Shown: positions 1-9,278, counted from the stretch's first letter. The stretch is DNA of 64,000 bases from Anaeromassilibacillus senegalensis (GCF_001261775.1 NZ_LN868537.1:124001-188000); one strand, 5' to 3'. Translations and numbers: made by a program. The notes: generated by a model not told the origin, from the sequence alone.

Positions 1-3000
1 GAACAAATACAGAAAAGCATGGAAGCGGTTGAGGCGCTTGACGCCGAAAAGGCTAAGCTGAAAGAGTTAGAGAAACAGTTTAATTCCATTCAGTCAGCGC
101 AGCAGGGATTTATTGATAAGCAGAAAGATATAGCAAGTGGGGCGGAAATGAAAGAGGCCGCCGAGGAGGCCAAAGAAGGAGCTGATCTTCTGGTTACTGG
201 TTTGCGGGTGGTGAATGAAATTGCCCCTGATCTGGGTGGAAATTTGGATGCTGTCATCACGCAGATCAATGCCATCAGGCGCGCCATGGCAGACGGGGCC
301 CCGTCTGCTACTTCCTACGCCACGGCCATAACTGCCGGTATAGGCATCGCAATCACGGTGATCATGGCGCTCGTGGAGTGGTACCAAGACATGCGCGAGG
401 AGCAGCGGCGGGCGTTTGAGGAAGGCATAGAAAAGGCAAGAGAATACGCGCAAAGTATAGCAGAACTGGAGGCCAATATACGTATTTTACAGGATAATGC
501 CTCCTCCGTTGATGAATTGCGTGCGGCCAACGATGCGTTGGCGAGTACGTTTCCCGACCTCGTCATTGGGTATGATAATGAGGGTAAAGCAATAATAGAC
601 AACAACCAGCGTTTGGAGGAACGTCTCGCGCTGATGCGGGAAGAAGAACGCCTCAATCGCGAAAAGTTGCTGAAAAGTGCTGACTATTCAGCCAACATCA
701 AAGCTCAAGCCGATAAGTACGCCAATTTGACGAGACAAATCAAAGAATATGAAGAATATTTAGCGCAAGGCCAGACTACAGTCACCAGAAAATCTTATGC
801 AGGTGGTAGCTATTCGGAAACAACCAGAGACGTCAACAACCTTCTTGCGGACGCGAAAAAGGGGTTGCAGGAGGTTGAAGATTGGATGGTAGAGTTTGGC
901 ACAAACGAAATTGGTCAGTGGGCTGAAGCAGCAATTTACAACGCAGTGCGAGTAGCAGATGCAAACGGGGAAATGACAGCTTCATTATATGCTGCATCCG
1001 ATGCTCAGCAGGCGTATGCAACACATTTGATCCGTTCAAAAGAGACTACAGATAAAATGATAACCCAAGGCAAAACCTATTTAGAAATTGCGGAAGAAAT
1101 CAGTGAAAAAATGAACAATTCGGCGAACGTGGAGGCGTTTTTTGCAGAGGCCCAGCAATTAGCCGACCTGAATTACATCCTCACTGAGCAGTACGGCCAG
1201 CAGGAGGCAGGCGTGGGGGACCTCTCAAATGCCTATCAAAAACTGACTTCCGGCGCAGCGCTGTCCCGGGATGAACTGCAAAAACTGGCCCAGACCTTCC
1301 CAACAATCTATGAGTATCTCGATCAAACGCACGATAGGACGCTCAAAAACGGCAAGATACTGACCGACGTGATGGGCCAGATCGACTACGGCAATCAGAT
1401 CGACAGCCTCAACGATATTGCCACGGCCTACGGTAAGCTCTCAGACGGTCAGCAGTTGAGCGTGGAGCAGCTTTATGCTCTCGCCGCGGCGTATCCTGAG
1501 GTTGCCGCGTATCTGCAGGAGACAGGGGACTATACTCTTCGAAATGGTGAGGTCCTCAAGGACCTTTTTGAAATCCGGAAACAAGTCCACATTCAACAAC
1601 TGGAGGCAGACCGTGACGAATTAACTTCGACTAGGGAAAAAGTTCTTGATACGATTGATCTAATTCAGCAACAGATAGCGGCATATGGCGAACTTGCGAG
1701 GGTTCGGGGGGGCTCTTTGAAGGCGGACAGCGGTAACGCCCTGGACGAAGGCCGCAACGAACAGCGATACTCCAAAGCGATAGCCGATCAGCAGGCCGCA
1801 ACAAAAGAATTGGCAGATCAGTTGGAACGCGCCGAGCAGCTGCAAAAGGACATCGATGCGGCCAATGCCCGAATTGAGACGATCAAAAGCCAAGCGGCCA
1901 ACATCGACACCTTCACCGGAAGCGGCGGGAAAAAATCATCTGGATCCAAGAGCGAGCGCAATGAGGCCCTGGCCGAGGAGCTCAAACAGCTGGACCACCT
2001 TAGTAAGACAGAGCGCATCAACGACGAGCAAAAGCTCGCTCGCTTGGAGGTATTGCAAGCCACCTACCGCAAAAACGCCGACGAGCGCATGGACCTGGAG
2101 TACCGCATTTTTTCGTTGCAAAAGCAGATGCAGGACAAAGCAGAGCAGTCCCTTGCCGATCAGCTCAGCGCCGAGTACAGCAGCATCGAGCAGGACAAGC
2201 GCATGGATCAGCTGAAACCAGATCAGGAGCTTGAACGGCTGAGGGACATCCAGCGCCAATACATGTCCGATGCCCGGGACCTCAAGCTGACGCAGGAGCA
2301 GCAGCTCGATCTCAGCTACCGTATCTATCAGGCCGAGAAATCCGTTGCGGAAGCGCGGAAGCAGGCGTCCCAGGACATGCTGGATGCCGTAACCAAAGAA
2401 TTTGCCCATCGCAAAGCCATGGGCGAAGACGTCACAGCGGCGGAGCTTGCCCGGCTGGAGGAAATCCAGCGCAAGGTGACGGAAGTGTCGCTCAAAGAGT
2501 ATGACCTGCTCACAGAAAGTGAGCGCGTATACCGCCTGACCTCCGAGCAGAAGATGGACCTGGACGAGAAGGTATATGCTGCCCGCATCCGCCTCGCAAA
2601 GGAAGCAGAGCAAGCCGAAAAATCCCGGTACGACTCCGAGCTGAAGCGGATTCAAAATAAAGTCAGCCTGGGCCAGTATTCCACCGAAGACGAAATCAAG
2701 CAGCTCGAAAAACTGAAACGGAAATACCGCAAGAACAAGGAAATCCAGATGGAACTGGAAATCAAGCTCTATAACCTTAAGCGGGAGCTGCACCAGCAGG
2801 AAGTCCAGGCGGTGGACAATCTGGCCGAGGCCATCATGGAAGCCCTGCGGAACCGCTATGAGGAGCAGCGCAAAGCGGAGCAGGACCGAATCAATGAGAG
2901 TATTGAGAACTGGCAGAAGTGGGAAGATGAAACCGTGGACGCCATTCAAGGCCAGATCGACGCGCTGGACGAGTTGAACAAGCAGCAGGAGAGCGAGGAA

Positions 3001-3690
3001 AAACGCCGGGAGTACGAGCGCAAGAAGCAGGCCCTTACCCTCCAGATTGCCTACGAGAAGGACGACTACCAGCGCAAGCAGTACCAGCAGGAGCTGGCCC
3101 GGTTGGAGGAAGAGGAGCGCAAGCGCCTGGACGAGGAAGCCCGGGAAGCTGAGCGGAAACGCCTGGAAGAGGAAATGAAAAAAGTCCAGGAGGAATCCCA
3201 GAAGCAGCAGGATGATCTGCGGGATCAGCTGGACAAGGTCAATGAGGAATACGACAAGATGACCAGCGACTTCCAGCTGCGCGCCGAGGCCGAGAAAGCC
3301 ATTATGGAGAACACGCAGAAGGAGATCGTGGAACTCATCAAAGCCTTCGCCCCAGAGTACAATCTTGCGGGGCAGACCATTGGCGAAAAGCTCGCGGACG
3401 GGTTTAAAAACAAATTCAGGGATGTTTTGAACTATGTTCAGAACGTCACCAAGCAAATCAGCGATTACCAGCAAACCCTGATCGACCAGGCCAACGCCGC
3501 TGCGGACAAGTTCTACCAGACACAGCAGAACCAGGCACAATTGCCGCAGCCGCCGGCGTCGCTCGCTTCAGCCCGGGAGGCGCAGCCGGTCCAGGTGACG
3601 GTCAATTTCAACCAGCCGGTGGAAAGTCCTGTGGAAACGCGCCGTGCCATCGAATCCGTGATGAATGAGATCGCGCGGCAAATTGGGTAA
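1..3690 (+). CDS. Phage tail tape measure-like protein (5' partial)
   Basis: The reading frame is open from the first base, so the true start lies outside the window; the first internal Met is at 19. At least 1229 residues are present, almost entirely alpha-helical and rich in Glu, Lys and Gln. One hydrophobic segment lies at about residues 105-127, counted from base 1, as in tape measure proteins. Two tandem segments (about 1222-1380 and 1412-1566) resemble each other, sharing the pattern AY-KL-G--LS-(E/D)L--LA---P. Four more helical units begin near 2023, 2218, 2434 and 2683. The tape measure sets tail length. Size, coiled-coil content and the distal tail gene 12 bases downstream support the call. 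Confidence 0.85.
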   Translation, partial: EQIQKSMEAVEALDAEKAKLKELEKQFNSIQSAQQGFIDKQKDIASGAEMKEAAEEAKEGADLLVTGLRVVNEIAPDLGGNLDAVITQINAIRRAMADGAPSATSYATAITAGIGIAITVIMALVEWYQDMREEQRRAFEEGIEKAREYAQSIAELEANIRILQDNASSVDELRAANDALASTFPDLVIGYDNEGKAIIDNNQRLEERLALMREEERLNREKLLKSADYSANIKAQADKYANLTRQIKEYEEYLAQGQTTVTRKSYAGGSYSETTRDVNNLLADAKKGLQEVEDWMVEFGTNEIGQWAEAAIYNAVRVADANGEMTASLYAASDAQQAYATHLIRSKETTDKMITQGKTYLEIAEEISEKMNNSANVEAFFAEAQQLADLNYILTEQYGQQEAGVGDLSNAYQKLTSGAALSRDELQKLAQTFPTIYEYLDQTHDRTLKNGKILTDVMGQIDYGNQIDSLNDIATAYGKLSDGQQLSVEQLYALAAAYPEVAAYLQETGDYTLRNGEVLKDLFEIRKQVHIQQLEADRDELTSTREKVLDTIDLIQQQIAAYGELARVRGGSLKADSGNALDEGRNEQRYSKAIADQQAATKELADQLERAEQLQKDIDAANARIETIKSQAANIDTFTGSGGKKSSGSKSERNEALAEELKQLDHLSKTERINDEQKLARLEVLQATYRKNADERMDLEYRIFSLQKQMQDKAEQSLADQLSAEYSSIEQDKRMDQLKPDQELERLRDIQRQYMSDARDLKLTQEQQLDLSYRIYQAEKSVAEARKQASQDMLDAVTKEFAHRKAMGEDVTAAELARLEEIQRKVTEVSLKEYDLLTESERVYRLTSEQKMDLDEKVYAARIRLAKEAEQAEKSRYDSELKRIQNKVSLGQYSTEDEIKQLEKLKRKYRKNKEIQMELEIKLYNLKRELHQQEVQAVDNLAEAIMEALRNRYEEQRKAEQDRINESIENWQKWEDETVDAIQGQIDALDELNKQQESEEKRREYERKKQALTLQIAYEKDDYQRKQYQQELARLEEEERKRLDEEAREAERKRLEEEMKKVQEESQKQQDDLRDQLDKVNEEYDKMTSDFQLRAEAEKAIMENTQKEIVELIKAFAPEYNLAGQTIGEKLADGFKNKFRDVLNYVQNVTKQISDYQQTLIDQANAAADKFYQTQQNQAQLPQPPASLASAREAQPVQVTVNFNQPVESPVETRRAIESVMNEIARQIG

Positions 3691-3702
3691 AGGAGGGATT
3701 GA

Positions 3703-4578
3703 ATGCAAAGGATTGTTTACGTGCCGCCGGGTGGAAATATCGAGCTGCCGGACACCTGCGTGGAGTTTTCGTTGACACCGCCGTACATCATCGGCAGCGT
3801 GACGGGGACCGGCGGCCCGGAAACGACGGTGATCTCGTCCAACGTGCCAGGGGTGGACGGCATGTTTGTCCACGGTATCCGCGCGGAGAGCCGGGAGGTC
3901 ACCTGTTACATCCACGTTGACGGCGACGATCGCAGGGACATGTACCGGAAGCGCTTTGAGTTGAACAAGATGCTGACACCCGGGCAGACTCCGGGGATGC
4001 TCTACTACACGAACGATTACACGGTCAAGCGTATCGAGGCGTTCCCGAAATCTTCCCCGCGGTACACGGACCGCATCCAGAACTACAACCGGGCGGAGCT
4101 CATCTTTTTGTGCCCGTCGCCGTACTGGGAAGATACTGTCACGCAGAGCGGATTCATGGCATATATCAACGGCGGGTTCAAGTTTCCGTTCCGGTTCCGG
4201 CCCGCCATCTCATTCGCTGCGCTGCAAAAACAGACCGTCCTGAACAATGCCGGGTCCGTACCCGCGCCGGTGGAGATCGTCATTCAGGGTCCGGCCACCA
4301 ATCCGACCGTTGTCAACCAAACCACCGGGGAGCGGCTGCAGGTCCGGCGGTCGCTCGCAGAGGGTGAGATATTGGAGATCAACACCAAGCGCGGTGCAAA
4401 GAGCGTGAAACTCACAAAGCCGGGGCAGGATCCGGAGGACGCGTTCCAGTATGTGGACCTGCACTCGACGTTCTTGCAGCTGCGTCCAGGTGTCAACGAG
4501 CTGCGGTATGAAAGTGAGAACGAGGCGGAGCAGACCCGCGTGACAGTACGGTTCCGCGAGCTGTATGCGGGGGTGTAA
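3703..4578 (+). CDS. Phage distal tail protein (Dit-like, siphovirus tail component)
   Basis: This 291-residue protein starts at an ATG preceded by AAAGGAGGG at 3690-3698. Dit-type proteins form the hub between the tail tube and the baseplate of siphophages and normally follow the tape measure gene, as here. The N-terminal part (VYVPPGG, SLTPPYIIGS) and the later LIFLCPSPYWED segment resemble the siphovirus tail component family of Firmicute phages. The C-terminal half is a beta-rich galectin-like region ending in TVRFRELYAGV. The next gene starts 2 bases after the stop, so translation is probably coupled. Confidence 0.8.
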   Translation: MQRIVYVPPGGNIELPDTCVEFSLTPPYIIGSVTGTGGPETTVISSNVPGVDGMFVHGIRAESREVTCYIHVDGDDRRDMYRKRFELNKMLTPGQTPGMLYYTNDYTVKRIEAFPKSSPRYTDRIQNYNRAELIFLCPSPYWEDTVTQSGFMAYINGGFKFPFRFRPAISFAALQKQTVLNNAGSVPAPVEIVIQGPATNPTVVNQTTGERLQVRRSLAEGEILEINTKRGAKSVKLTKPGQDPEDAFQYVDLHSTFLQLRPGVNELRYESENEAEQTRVTVRFRELYAGV

Positions 4579-4580
4579 GA

Positions 4581-5735
4581 ATGAAGATACCAAGTATTCG
4601 CGTCTTGTCGCCCTCGCTGGAGCTGCTGGCGGAATTCGACGCCTACACCTCGCTGCAATATACGCGCGTCTGGCAGGGTGTGGGAGAATTCGAGTTCCAC
4701 CTTTTTGGAAATCTCGATCGTTCTGTTTTGACGGAAGGAAACCTGATCCTACTGGAAGCCGATGGCCAGCGCGCAGGTATCATCCGGTCAGTACAGCAGG
4801 ACGACGGCGAAGGCGGCACGACGGTCACGGTAAAAGGCCAAACGTTGAACGGGCTTGCAGCACAGCGCACGACTCTCCCGCTGGAGGGGGAGACAAACGG
4901 AGGCTACGACGTGGTTCCCGCTCTGGCCGTCGTAGGACAGACGCCGGATCCGGTTGCCGCAGAAACTATCCTCAAGACCTATGCCGCCCGGCATTTGACA
5001 AGTCCTCTGGACGCAAAGCGCAAGATTCCAGGTCTTGTTCTTGCGCCTGATCTGGGCCGCGGCATGAAGACTGTCTGGATGAGCCGTTTTGAACCGCTCA
5101 ATGAGGTGCTACAGGCCGTGGGGGAATACACGGACATGGGCTGGGAAATCCGCGCTGATCTGGACGCGGGGCAGCTGGTGTTCGATACCCTCCCCGGCGT
5201 GGATCGTACCGACCAGCAGTCTACAAACAGCGCGGTGATCTTCTCGCTGGAGTTCGAGAGCGCGGAATCGCTATCCTACCTGCGGGATGTATCCGGCCAC
5301 CGCAATTTGGCATATGCCGGCGGCGCGGGAGAGGGGGCGAGCCGCACGGTGCTCAAGGTGACGAACGACGCCGTAGAACCGGAAGGCCTGGCCCGCTTTG
5401 AAACCTTCATCGACTGCGGCACGCTGGAGATTGTCGGGAGCGATACTGCCATGAGCCTGGAGGAAGAGGGCAAACACAAACTGCTGGATTATCCGTTGAC
5501 GGAGAGCTTAACTGCGACATTGACGCAGGGAGGCTCTTTTTTATATCGCCAGCATTGGGACCTGGGTGACCTTGTGACTGTACTGGACCGTGCCCTTGGC
5601 GTTGCCATGGACATGCGTGTTGCGCAGGTCACGGAGCGGTACGAGGCCGGGAGCTATGGTGTGGATGTTACCTTCGGAGAGGCGCCAAAACATCTGGGGC
5701 GCGTGATTCGCAGCCTCAAAAATACGGTAAGATAG
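4581..5735 (+). CDS. Siphovirus ReqiPepy6 Gp37-like tail protein
   Basis: This 384-residue protein resembles the Gp37-like family, which occupies the tail-hub (Tal) position in many Firmicute prophages. The N-terminal pattern (RVLSPSLELLAEFDAY.SLQYTR.W.GVGEFE) and the mid-region (VILEADGQRAGIIRS-type segment followed by VTVKGQTLNGL) are typical. The C-terminal half carries GSFLYRQHWDLGDLVTV and a VDVTFGEAP segment. It sits between distal tail and fibre genes. A role at the tail tip in host contact is inferred from position and family. The start is fixed by spacing of 2 bases from the upstream stop. Confidence 0.78.
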   Translation: MKIPSIRVLSPSLELLAEFDAYTSLQYTRVWQGVGEFEFHLFGNLDRSVLTEGNLILLEADGQRAGIIRSVQQDDGEGGTTVTVKGQTLNGLAAQRTTLPLEGETNGGYDVVPALAVVGQTPDPVAAETILKTYAARHLTSPLDAKRKIPGLVLAPDLGRGMKTVWMSRFEPLNEVLQAVGEYTDMGWEIRADLDAGQLVFDTLPGVDRTDQQSTNSAVIFSLEFESAESLSYLRDVSGHRNLAYAGGAGEGASRTVLKVTNDAVEPEGLARFETFIDCGTLEIVGSDTAMSLEEEGKHKLLDYPLTESLTATLTQGGSFLYRQHWDLGDLVTVLDRALGVAMDMRVAQVTERYEAGSYGVDVTFGEAPKHLGRVIRSLKNTVR

Positions 5736-5745
5736 GAGGGGTTTT

Positions 5746-6561
5746 ATGCCTGAGAAATCGATGTTCTTTGATTCCACGGAAAACGACGAGCGGCTGTATT
5801 CGTCCGCTGACTTTGCGCAATTCATGAAGGTATTTTATTCGACGGGCGTGGTCAACGGCGGAGACAGCCTGAAGGTGCTGAAAAGCGAGGATAAACTTGC
5901 GGTCTCGGTACTGCCTGGAAAAGCGGTAGTGGAGGGGCGTCCCTACTGGTTGACGGAAGCGGCCAAGGAGCTTGCAGTCCCTGCGGCCAGCACGTCATTC
6001 GCACGCATTGACCGGGTAATCCTTAGGCTGGATCTGAGTGTGGAGGCTCGGAGCATTACGGTCAGGATTCTGCAGGGGCAGGCGACTGCTGCACCACAGC
6101 CGCCGGAACTGCTGCGGAACAACAACGTATACGATATTTCCTTGGCGAGGCTGTACATTCCCGCTAATGCCCTCCGGGTGGAGACGGTGACAGACGAACG
6201 CTACGACGCGGCGCTGTGCGGTATTTGCCAGGGATTGTACACGCTGGATATGACTGACTTCGAGGATCTGTCCCAGTTTACAGGTCCCTTCACAGAGCAT
6301 GTGAATGATGCCAACATCCATGTGACAGCGGCAAACAAAACAGCATGGAATAACAAGCTGGACAAAACGGCTACGGCAGTATCTGCGACAAAGCTGGCAA
6401 CGGCGCGGACAATTAACGGTGTTGCTTTTGATGGAACCAAAAATATTTCCGTGAACGGAGGAAATGCGAATAGTGTCAACGGCTTTACCTTCGCGGTATC
6501 AGATACCGCGCCAACCAGCGCCCCTACCGGGCGCATCACGTTTGTATATGAGGGGGTGTAA
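5746..6561 (+). CDS. Phage tail fibre / baseplate protein
   Basis: A 271-residue protein starts at an ATG preceded by AGGAGGGG (5733-5740). The N-terminal 120 residues (FFDSTENDERLYSSADFAQF, VLPGKAVVEGRPYWL) match a structural protein common in Firmicute phages, where it anchors fibres to the baseplate. The C-terminal part has the ATARTINGVAFDGTKNI pattern typical of tail fibre repeats and ends with TAPTGRITFVYEGV. It probably trimerises and helps receptor binding. Family placement is by motif resemblance. Confidence 0.72.
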   Translation: MPEKSMFFDSTENDERLYSSADFAQFMKVFYSTGVVNGGDSLKVLKSEDKLAVSVLPGKAVVEGRPYWLTEAAKELAVPAASTSFARIDRVILRLDLSVEARSITVRILQGQATAAPQPPELLRNNNVYDISLARLYIPANALRVETVTDERYDAALCGICQGLYTLDMTDFEDLSQFTGPFTEHVNDANIHVTAANKTAWNNKLDKTATAVSATKLATARTINGVAFDGTKNISVNGGNANSVNGFTFAVSDTAPTSAPTGRITFVYEGV

Positions 6562-6563
6562 AG

Positions 6564-7238
6564 GTGCCGATCTATATACCGGATAGCTCAAAAGTGATTC
6601 GCGAAATGAGTCCAATCACTGTTACTACGTCTGACAATGTCACCCGCGAAGTAGCTGAGGCTTGGCATACTGGGGCCGATGGGGTGAACCGATTGGTGTA
6701 TCAAAATGAAGTGTATCTGATGCAAAACGGAGAATGGAACGCTGACATAGTATCTGGTTATATGTCTACAGAAGGTGGATACCAATCAAGTGTTATAAAA
6801 ACTGACGAAGGAATTAAAATACATGCGCAACGTGGAAATGCAAGCGGCAGCTACCCAGGATATACATACATCACGCTTAAAAATGGTTCAAACAGCGGAG
6901 ACATACAAAAAGAGTATCTTTTTAACTTATTAAAAAACAAAAAAAGAATATGCTTTGATGTGTTCATTTATTATTATGATAAGGTAAATTCGGATTCTGC
7001 ATATGGATGGGTTGGCCTTAATCCGACTCAGTTTGAGGACAAATCTTCCAAGTTTAGAACATATCAAAAGTCAATGGGACTCTATAGTTTTTCAGGAGTT
7101 TTACACGTTGATATAAAGGGAATTGTGATTGAAGAATTAAAATCTACAGTAGGCGGAATGCCAATAGGAGTTGGTGTATATTGTGGCATTTCTGGCAAAT
7201 GGGTTGAAATAACTGTAAAAAATATTTGGCTTGAATAG
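6564..7238 (+). CDS. Hypothetical variable tail-tip protein
   Basis: A GTG start at 6564 lies 2 bases after the upstream stop, with AGGGGGTG just before it. The 224-residue product begins like small tail proteins of this class (MPIYIPDSSKVIREMSPI). The first 45 codons have the base composition of the neighbouring tail genes. From about 6700 the gene is clearly AT-rich, encoding an Asn/Lys/Tyr-rich, probably beta-sandwich domain. I do not recognise that domain. Its position after the fibre gene suggests a receptor-binding or decoration role. The composition break suggests the C-terminal part was acquired separately. Confidence 0.6.
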   Translation: MPIYIPDSSKVIREMSPITVTTSDNVTREVAEAWHTGADGVNRLVYQNEVYLMQNGEWNADIVSGYMSTEGGYQSSVIKTDEGIKIHAQRGNASGSYPGYTYITLKNGSNSGDIQKEYLFNLLKNKKRICFDVFIYYYDKVNSDSAYGWVGLNPTQFEDKSSKFRTYQKSMGLYSFSGVLHVDIKGIVIEELKSTVGGMPIGVGVYCGISGKWVEITVKNIWLE

Positions 7239-7250
7239 GAGATAGAATAA

Positions 7251-8003
7251 ATGAATTTACGACTTACAGATAATACAAGTTTGACGTTAGAAGGAGCGCG
7301 GGAAGCAACCGAGTATATCAATAACCAGCGTCGTGCAGCTATCTGCCTTGCTTTTGATGCTACGAAGCACCAAGACACAAAACTGCGTGAAGTATTTACC
7401 GATCGAGAGAAAACCCAAACCATGCAAATAGATAACGGAACACCGATTGAAGGATACATAGTATTTGTCCGATCAGTTTATGAGGCCGGTCAAATCAGCA
7501 TCGTTATGGCGCAGGACATACCCGCAACCGAAGCACAGCTCCGCGCGAAGGTTGCAGAACAGGCCGAAGCAATTGTAACAGTGTTTGGGGTAAACCCTGA
7601 CAACCCGGCAGAGGAAGCCCCGGCTATCCGTGCCGGCATTGAGGCTATGAGTGCCTTCGCACCGGACGCGCTGGCAATCCAGCATCCGACCTTATTCCCT
7701 GTGTGGATCAGCGACAGCCACGATTACACCATCGGAGACCGTGTACAGTACGGCGGCCTGCTCTATCGCTGTCTGACGGCCCACACGTCGCAGGTCAGCT
7801 GGTCTCCGGACGCGGCCCCGTCGCTCTGGGTGCGCATCGACGATCCGGCGATTGAGTGGCCGGAGTGGAGGCAGCCGACCGGCAGCACGGACGCCTACGC
7901 CAAAGGTGCCAAAGTCAGTCACAACGGTAAGCACTGGACCAGCGACGTGGATGCCAACGTGTGGGAGCCGCCGACACAGTGGACGGAGGTGCCCACAGAA
8001 TGA
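7251..8003 (+). CDS. Phage tail protein with two carbohydrate-binding-like C-terminal modules
   Basis: This 250-residue protein has an N-terminal half (about 1-145) typical of small tail-associated proteins, including an Ala/Glu-rich helix (PATEAQLRAKVAEQAEAIV). Two short modules of the ChiA/CBM5-12 type follow: DYTIGDRVQYGGLLYRC with a conserved W, and AYAKGAKVSHNGKHWTS with WEPP-Q. Such modules bind chitin-like or cell-wall glycans. The stop overlaps the endolysin ATG (ATGA at 8000-8003), tying it to the lysis cassette. AGATAGAATAA before the ATG is a weak ribosome site. Glycan binding is inferred from the modules. Confidence 0.7.
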   Translation: MNLRLTDNTSLTLEGAREATEYINNQRRAAICLAFDATKHQDTKLREVFTDREKTQTMQIDNGTPIEGYIVFVRSVYEAGQISIVMAQDIPATEAQLRAKVAEQAEAIVTVFGVNPDNPAEEAPAIRAGIEAMSAFAPDALAIQHPTLFPVWISDSHDYTIGDRVQYGGLLYRCLTAHTSQVSWSPDAAPSLWVRIDDPAIEWPEWRQPTGSTDAYAKGAKVSHNGKHWTSDVDANVWEPPTQWTEVPTE

Positions 8004-8770
8004 ATATTGTAAAAGACCTGCTCACGATCAATCCCTACAGCCGACCGGGAACGAAGCTCGGTAAGGTGACCAAGATAGCTGTGCATTACGTCGGCAATCC
8101 GGGGACCACAATGCAGGCCAACAGGGATTATTTCGAGAGCCTTAAAACAGGCAAGCGCAACAAAGCCGGTCAACTCATCTATGCCAGCTCGCACTACATA
8201 ATCGGTCTTGACGGTGAGGTAATCCAGTGCATCCCGGAGACAGAGATCAGCTACGCGACCAACCAGGCCAATCCGTACAGCATTAGCATCGAGTGCTGCC
8301 ACCCGGCAGCAGACGGCAAGTTCACAGCGGCGGCGGAACGGTCAATGGTCGTCCTATGCGCGGATCTCTGCAAGAGGTACAAGCTTGATCCGCTGCGCGA
8401 CATCATCAGGCATTACGATGTGACGGGGAAGTGCTGCCCGAAATACTATGTTGATCATCCGGAGGCATATGAAGCCATGCGGCAGCGTGTGCGGGGCTTA
8501 ATGGGCCTCGGGATTGATACCACCATAGATGTCGTACGAAGGCACGGAGACTGCTACACTGTAGCCATGCAGTGCAAGGACAAGCCTGTGATCTATCCCG
8601 GTACCGCCGGTGTTGTGACGGTCTGTCCGCCCTTTCCTCACGCCGGTGGTTGGCGGGCGAACATCGTCGCGATCGGCAGACCCGGAGAGAGCACTGGGAT
8701 TTACACGCGCCTTCCGGATCAGGGTGAGGCGGACGGCGTGCTCCGGTTTGAGTTTAAAATTGTAGAATGA
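8000..8770 (+). CDS. Endolysin: N-acetylmuramoyl-L-alanine amidase with C-terminal accessory domain
   Basis: I place the start at ATG 8000, overlapping the preceding stop and preceded by GGAGGT (7985-7990). A longer frame from 7961 lacks a ribosome site. The 256-residue product has an Amidase_2 (zinc amidase) domain at about 20-165: IAVHYVGNP with the first zinc His, SHYIIGLDGEV, SIECCHP, and RHYDVTGKCCP with the second His and a Cys. It cleaves the lactyl-Ala bond of peptidoglycan at lysis. Residues about 172-256 form a second domain (HGDCYTVAM, ANIVAIGRPGESTGIYTRLP) resembling the C-terminal end of the GH97 protein at 25.4-30.7 kb. The holin follows 16 bases later. Confidence 0.9.
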   Translation: MNIVKDLLTINPYSRPGTKLGKVTKIAVHYVGNPGTTMQANRDYFESLKTGKRNKAGQLIYASSHYIIGLDGEVIQCIPETEISYATNQANPYSISIECCHPAADGKFTAAAERSMVVLCADLCKRYKLDPLRDIIRHYDVTGKCCPKYYVDHPEAYEAMRQRVRGLMGLGIDTTIDVVRRHGDCYTVAMQCKDKPVIYPGTAGVVTVCPPFPHAGGWRANIVAIGRPGESTGIYTRLPDQGEADGVLRFEFKIVE

Positions 8771-8786
8771 GAAAGGGTACATAATT

Positions 8787-9278
8787 ATGAACGAACATAT
8801 TGTGATTGGAATCAAAGCAACCATCACAGCGGCTTGCGCCGCCTTATCCGCCTGGCTGGGCTGGTTTGGGTGGCTTGTCGTCGCTTGGGCCGCCTGTATG
8901 GTAATGGATTACATAACAGGCTCTGCAGCGGCCTGCCGAGCGGGGGAGTGGAGCAGCGCGGTTGCACGGGATGGTATTTGGCATAAGACAGGAGCCATGG
9001 TCGCGGTGGTTGCCGCAGCGCTGGCCGACTGGATGATCGGTTTGGTTGTCAACAACATTCCGGCGGTTGTCCTGCCGTGGGACTACTCCGTGCTGCTGTG
9101 CCCCGTGGTCCTGGCATGGTACATCCTCACAGAACTGGGGTCGATCGTGGAGAATGCCGGCAAGCTGGGCGCGCCCGTCCCGGCATTCCTGGCCAGGATC
9201 ATTGCGGCCTGTAAGGGCAGTGTGGACGCAGCGGGGGATAAGCTTGCCGGCGGAGAAGACGAGGGCAAAGTGGAATAA
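8787..9278 (+). CDS. Phage holin (TcdE/Bhl-type, phage holin family 4)
   Basis: A 163-residue membrane protein directly follows the amidase gene. Three hydrophobic stretches are visible at about 6-45, 65-90 and 98-125. The motif VMDYITGSAAACRAGEWSS, followed by ARDGIWHKTG, is typical of this holin family (segment D-I-T-G, then K-G). Holins make the membrane lesions that release or activate the endolysin. AAAGGG before the ATG serves as ribosome site. The C-terminal tail is charged, as in the family. A bidirectional terminator follows. Confidence 0.88.
   Translation: MNEHIVIGIKATITAACAALSAWLGWFGWLVVAWAACMVMDYITGSAAACRAGEWSSAVARDGIWHKTGAMVAVVAAALADWMIGLVVNNIPAVVLPWDYSVLLCPVVLAWYILTELGSIVENAGKLGAPVPAFLARIIAACKGSVDAAGDKLAGGEDEGKVE

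Noticed and set aside
1936..3540. 534-codon reverse-strand frame opposite the tape measure gene
   Set aside because: It lacks a ribosome site and known domain, and arises from the Glu/Lys/Gln-rich helical codons of the forward gene.
6564..8003. Diversity-generating retroelement target
   Set aside because: No reverse transcriptase, template repeat or Avd-like gene in the window, and the AT-rich part shows no adenine-directed pattern.
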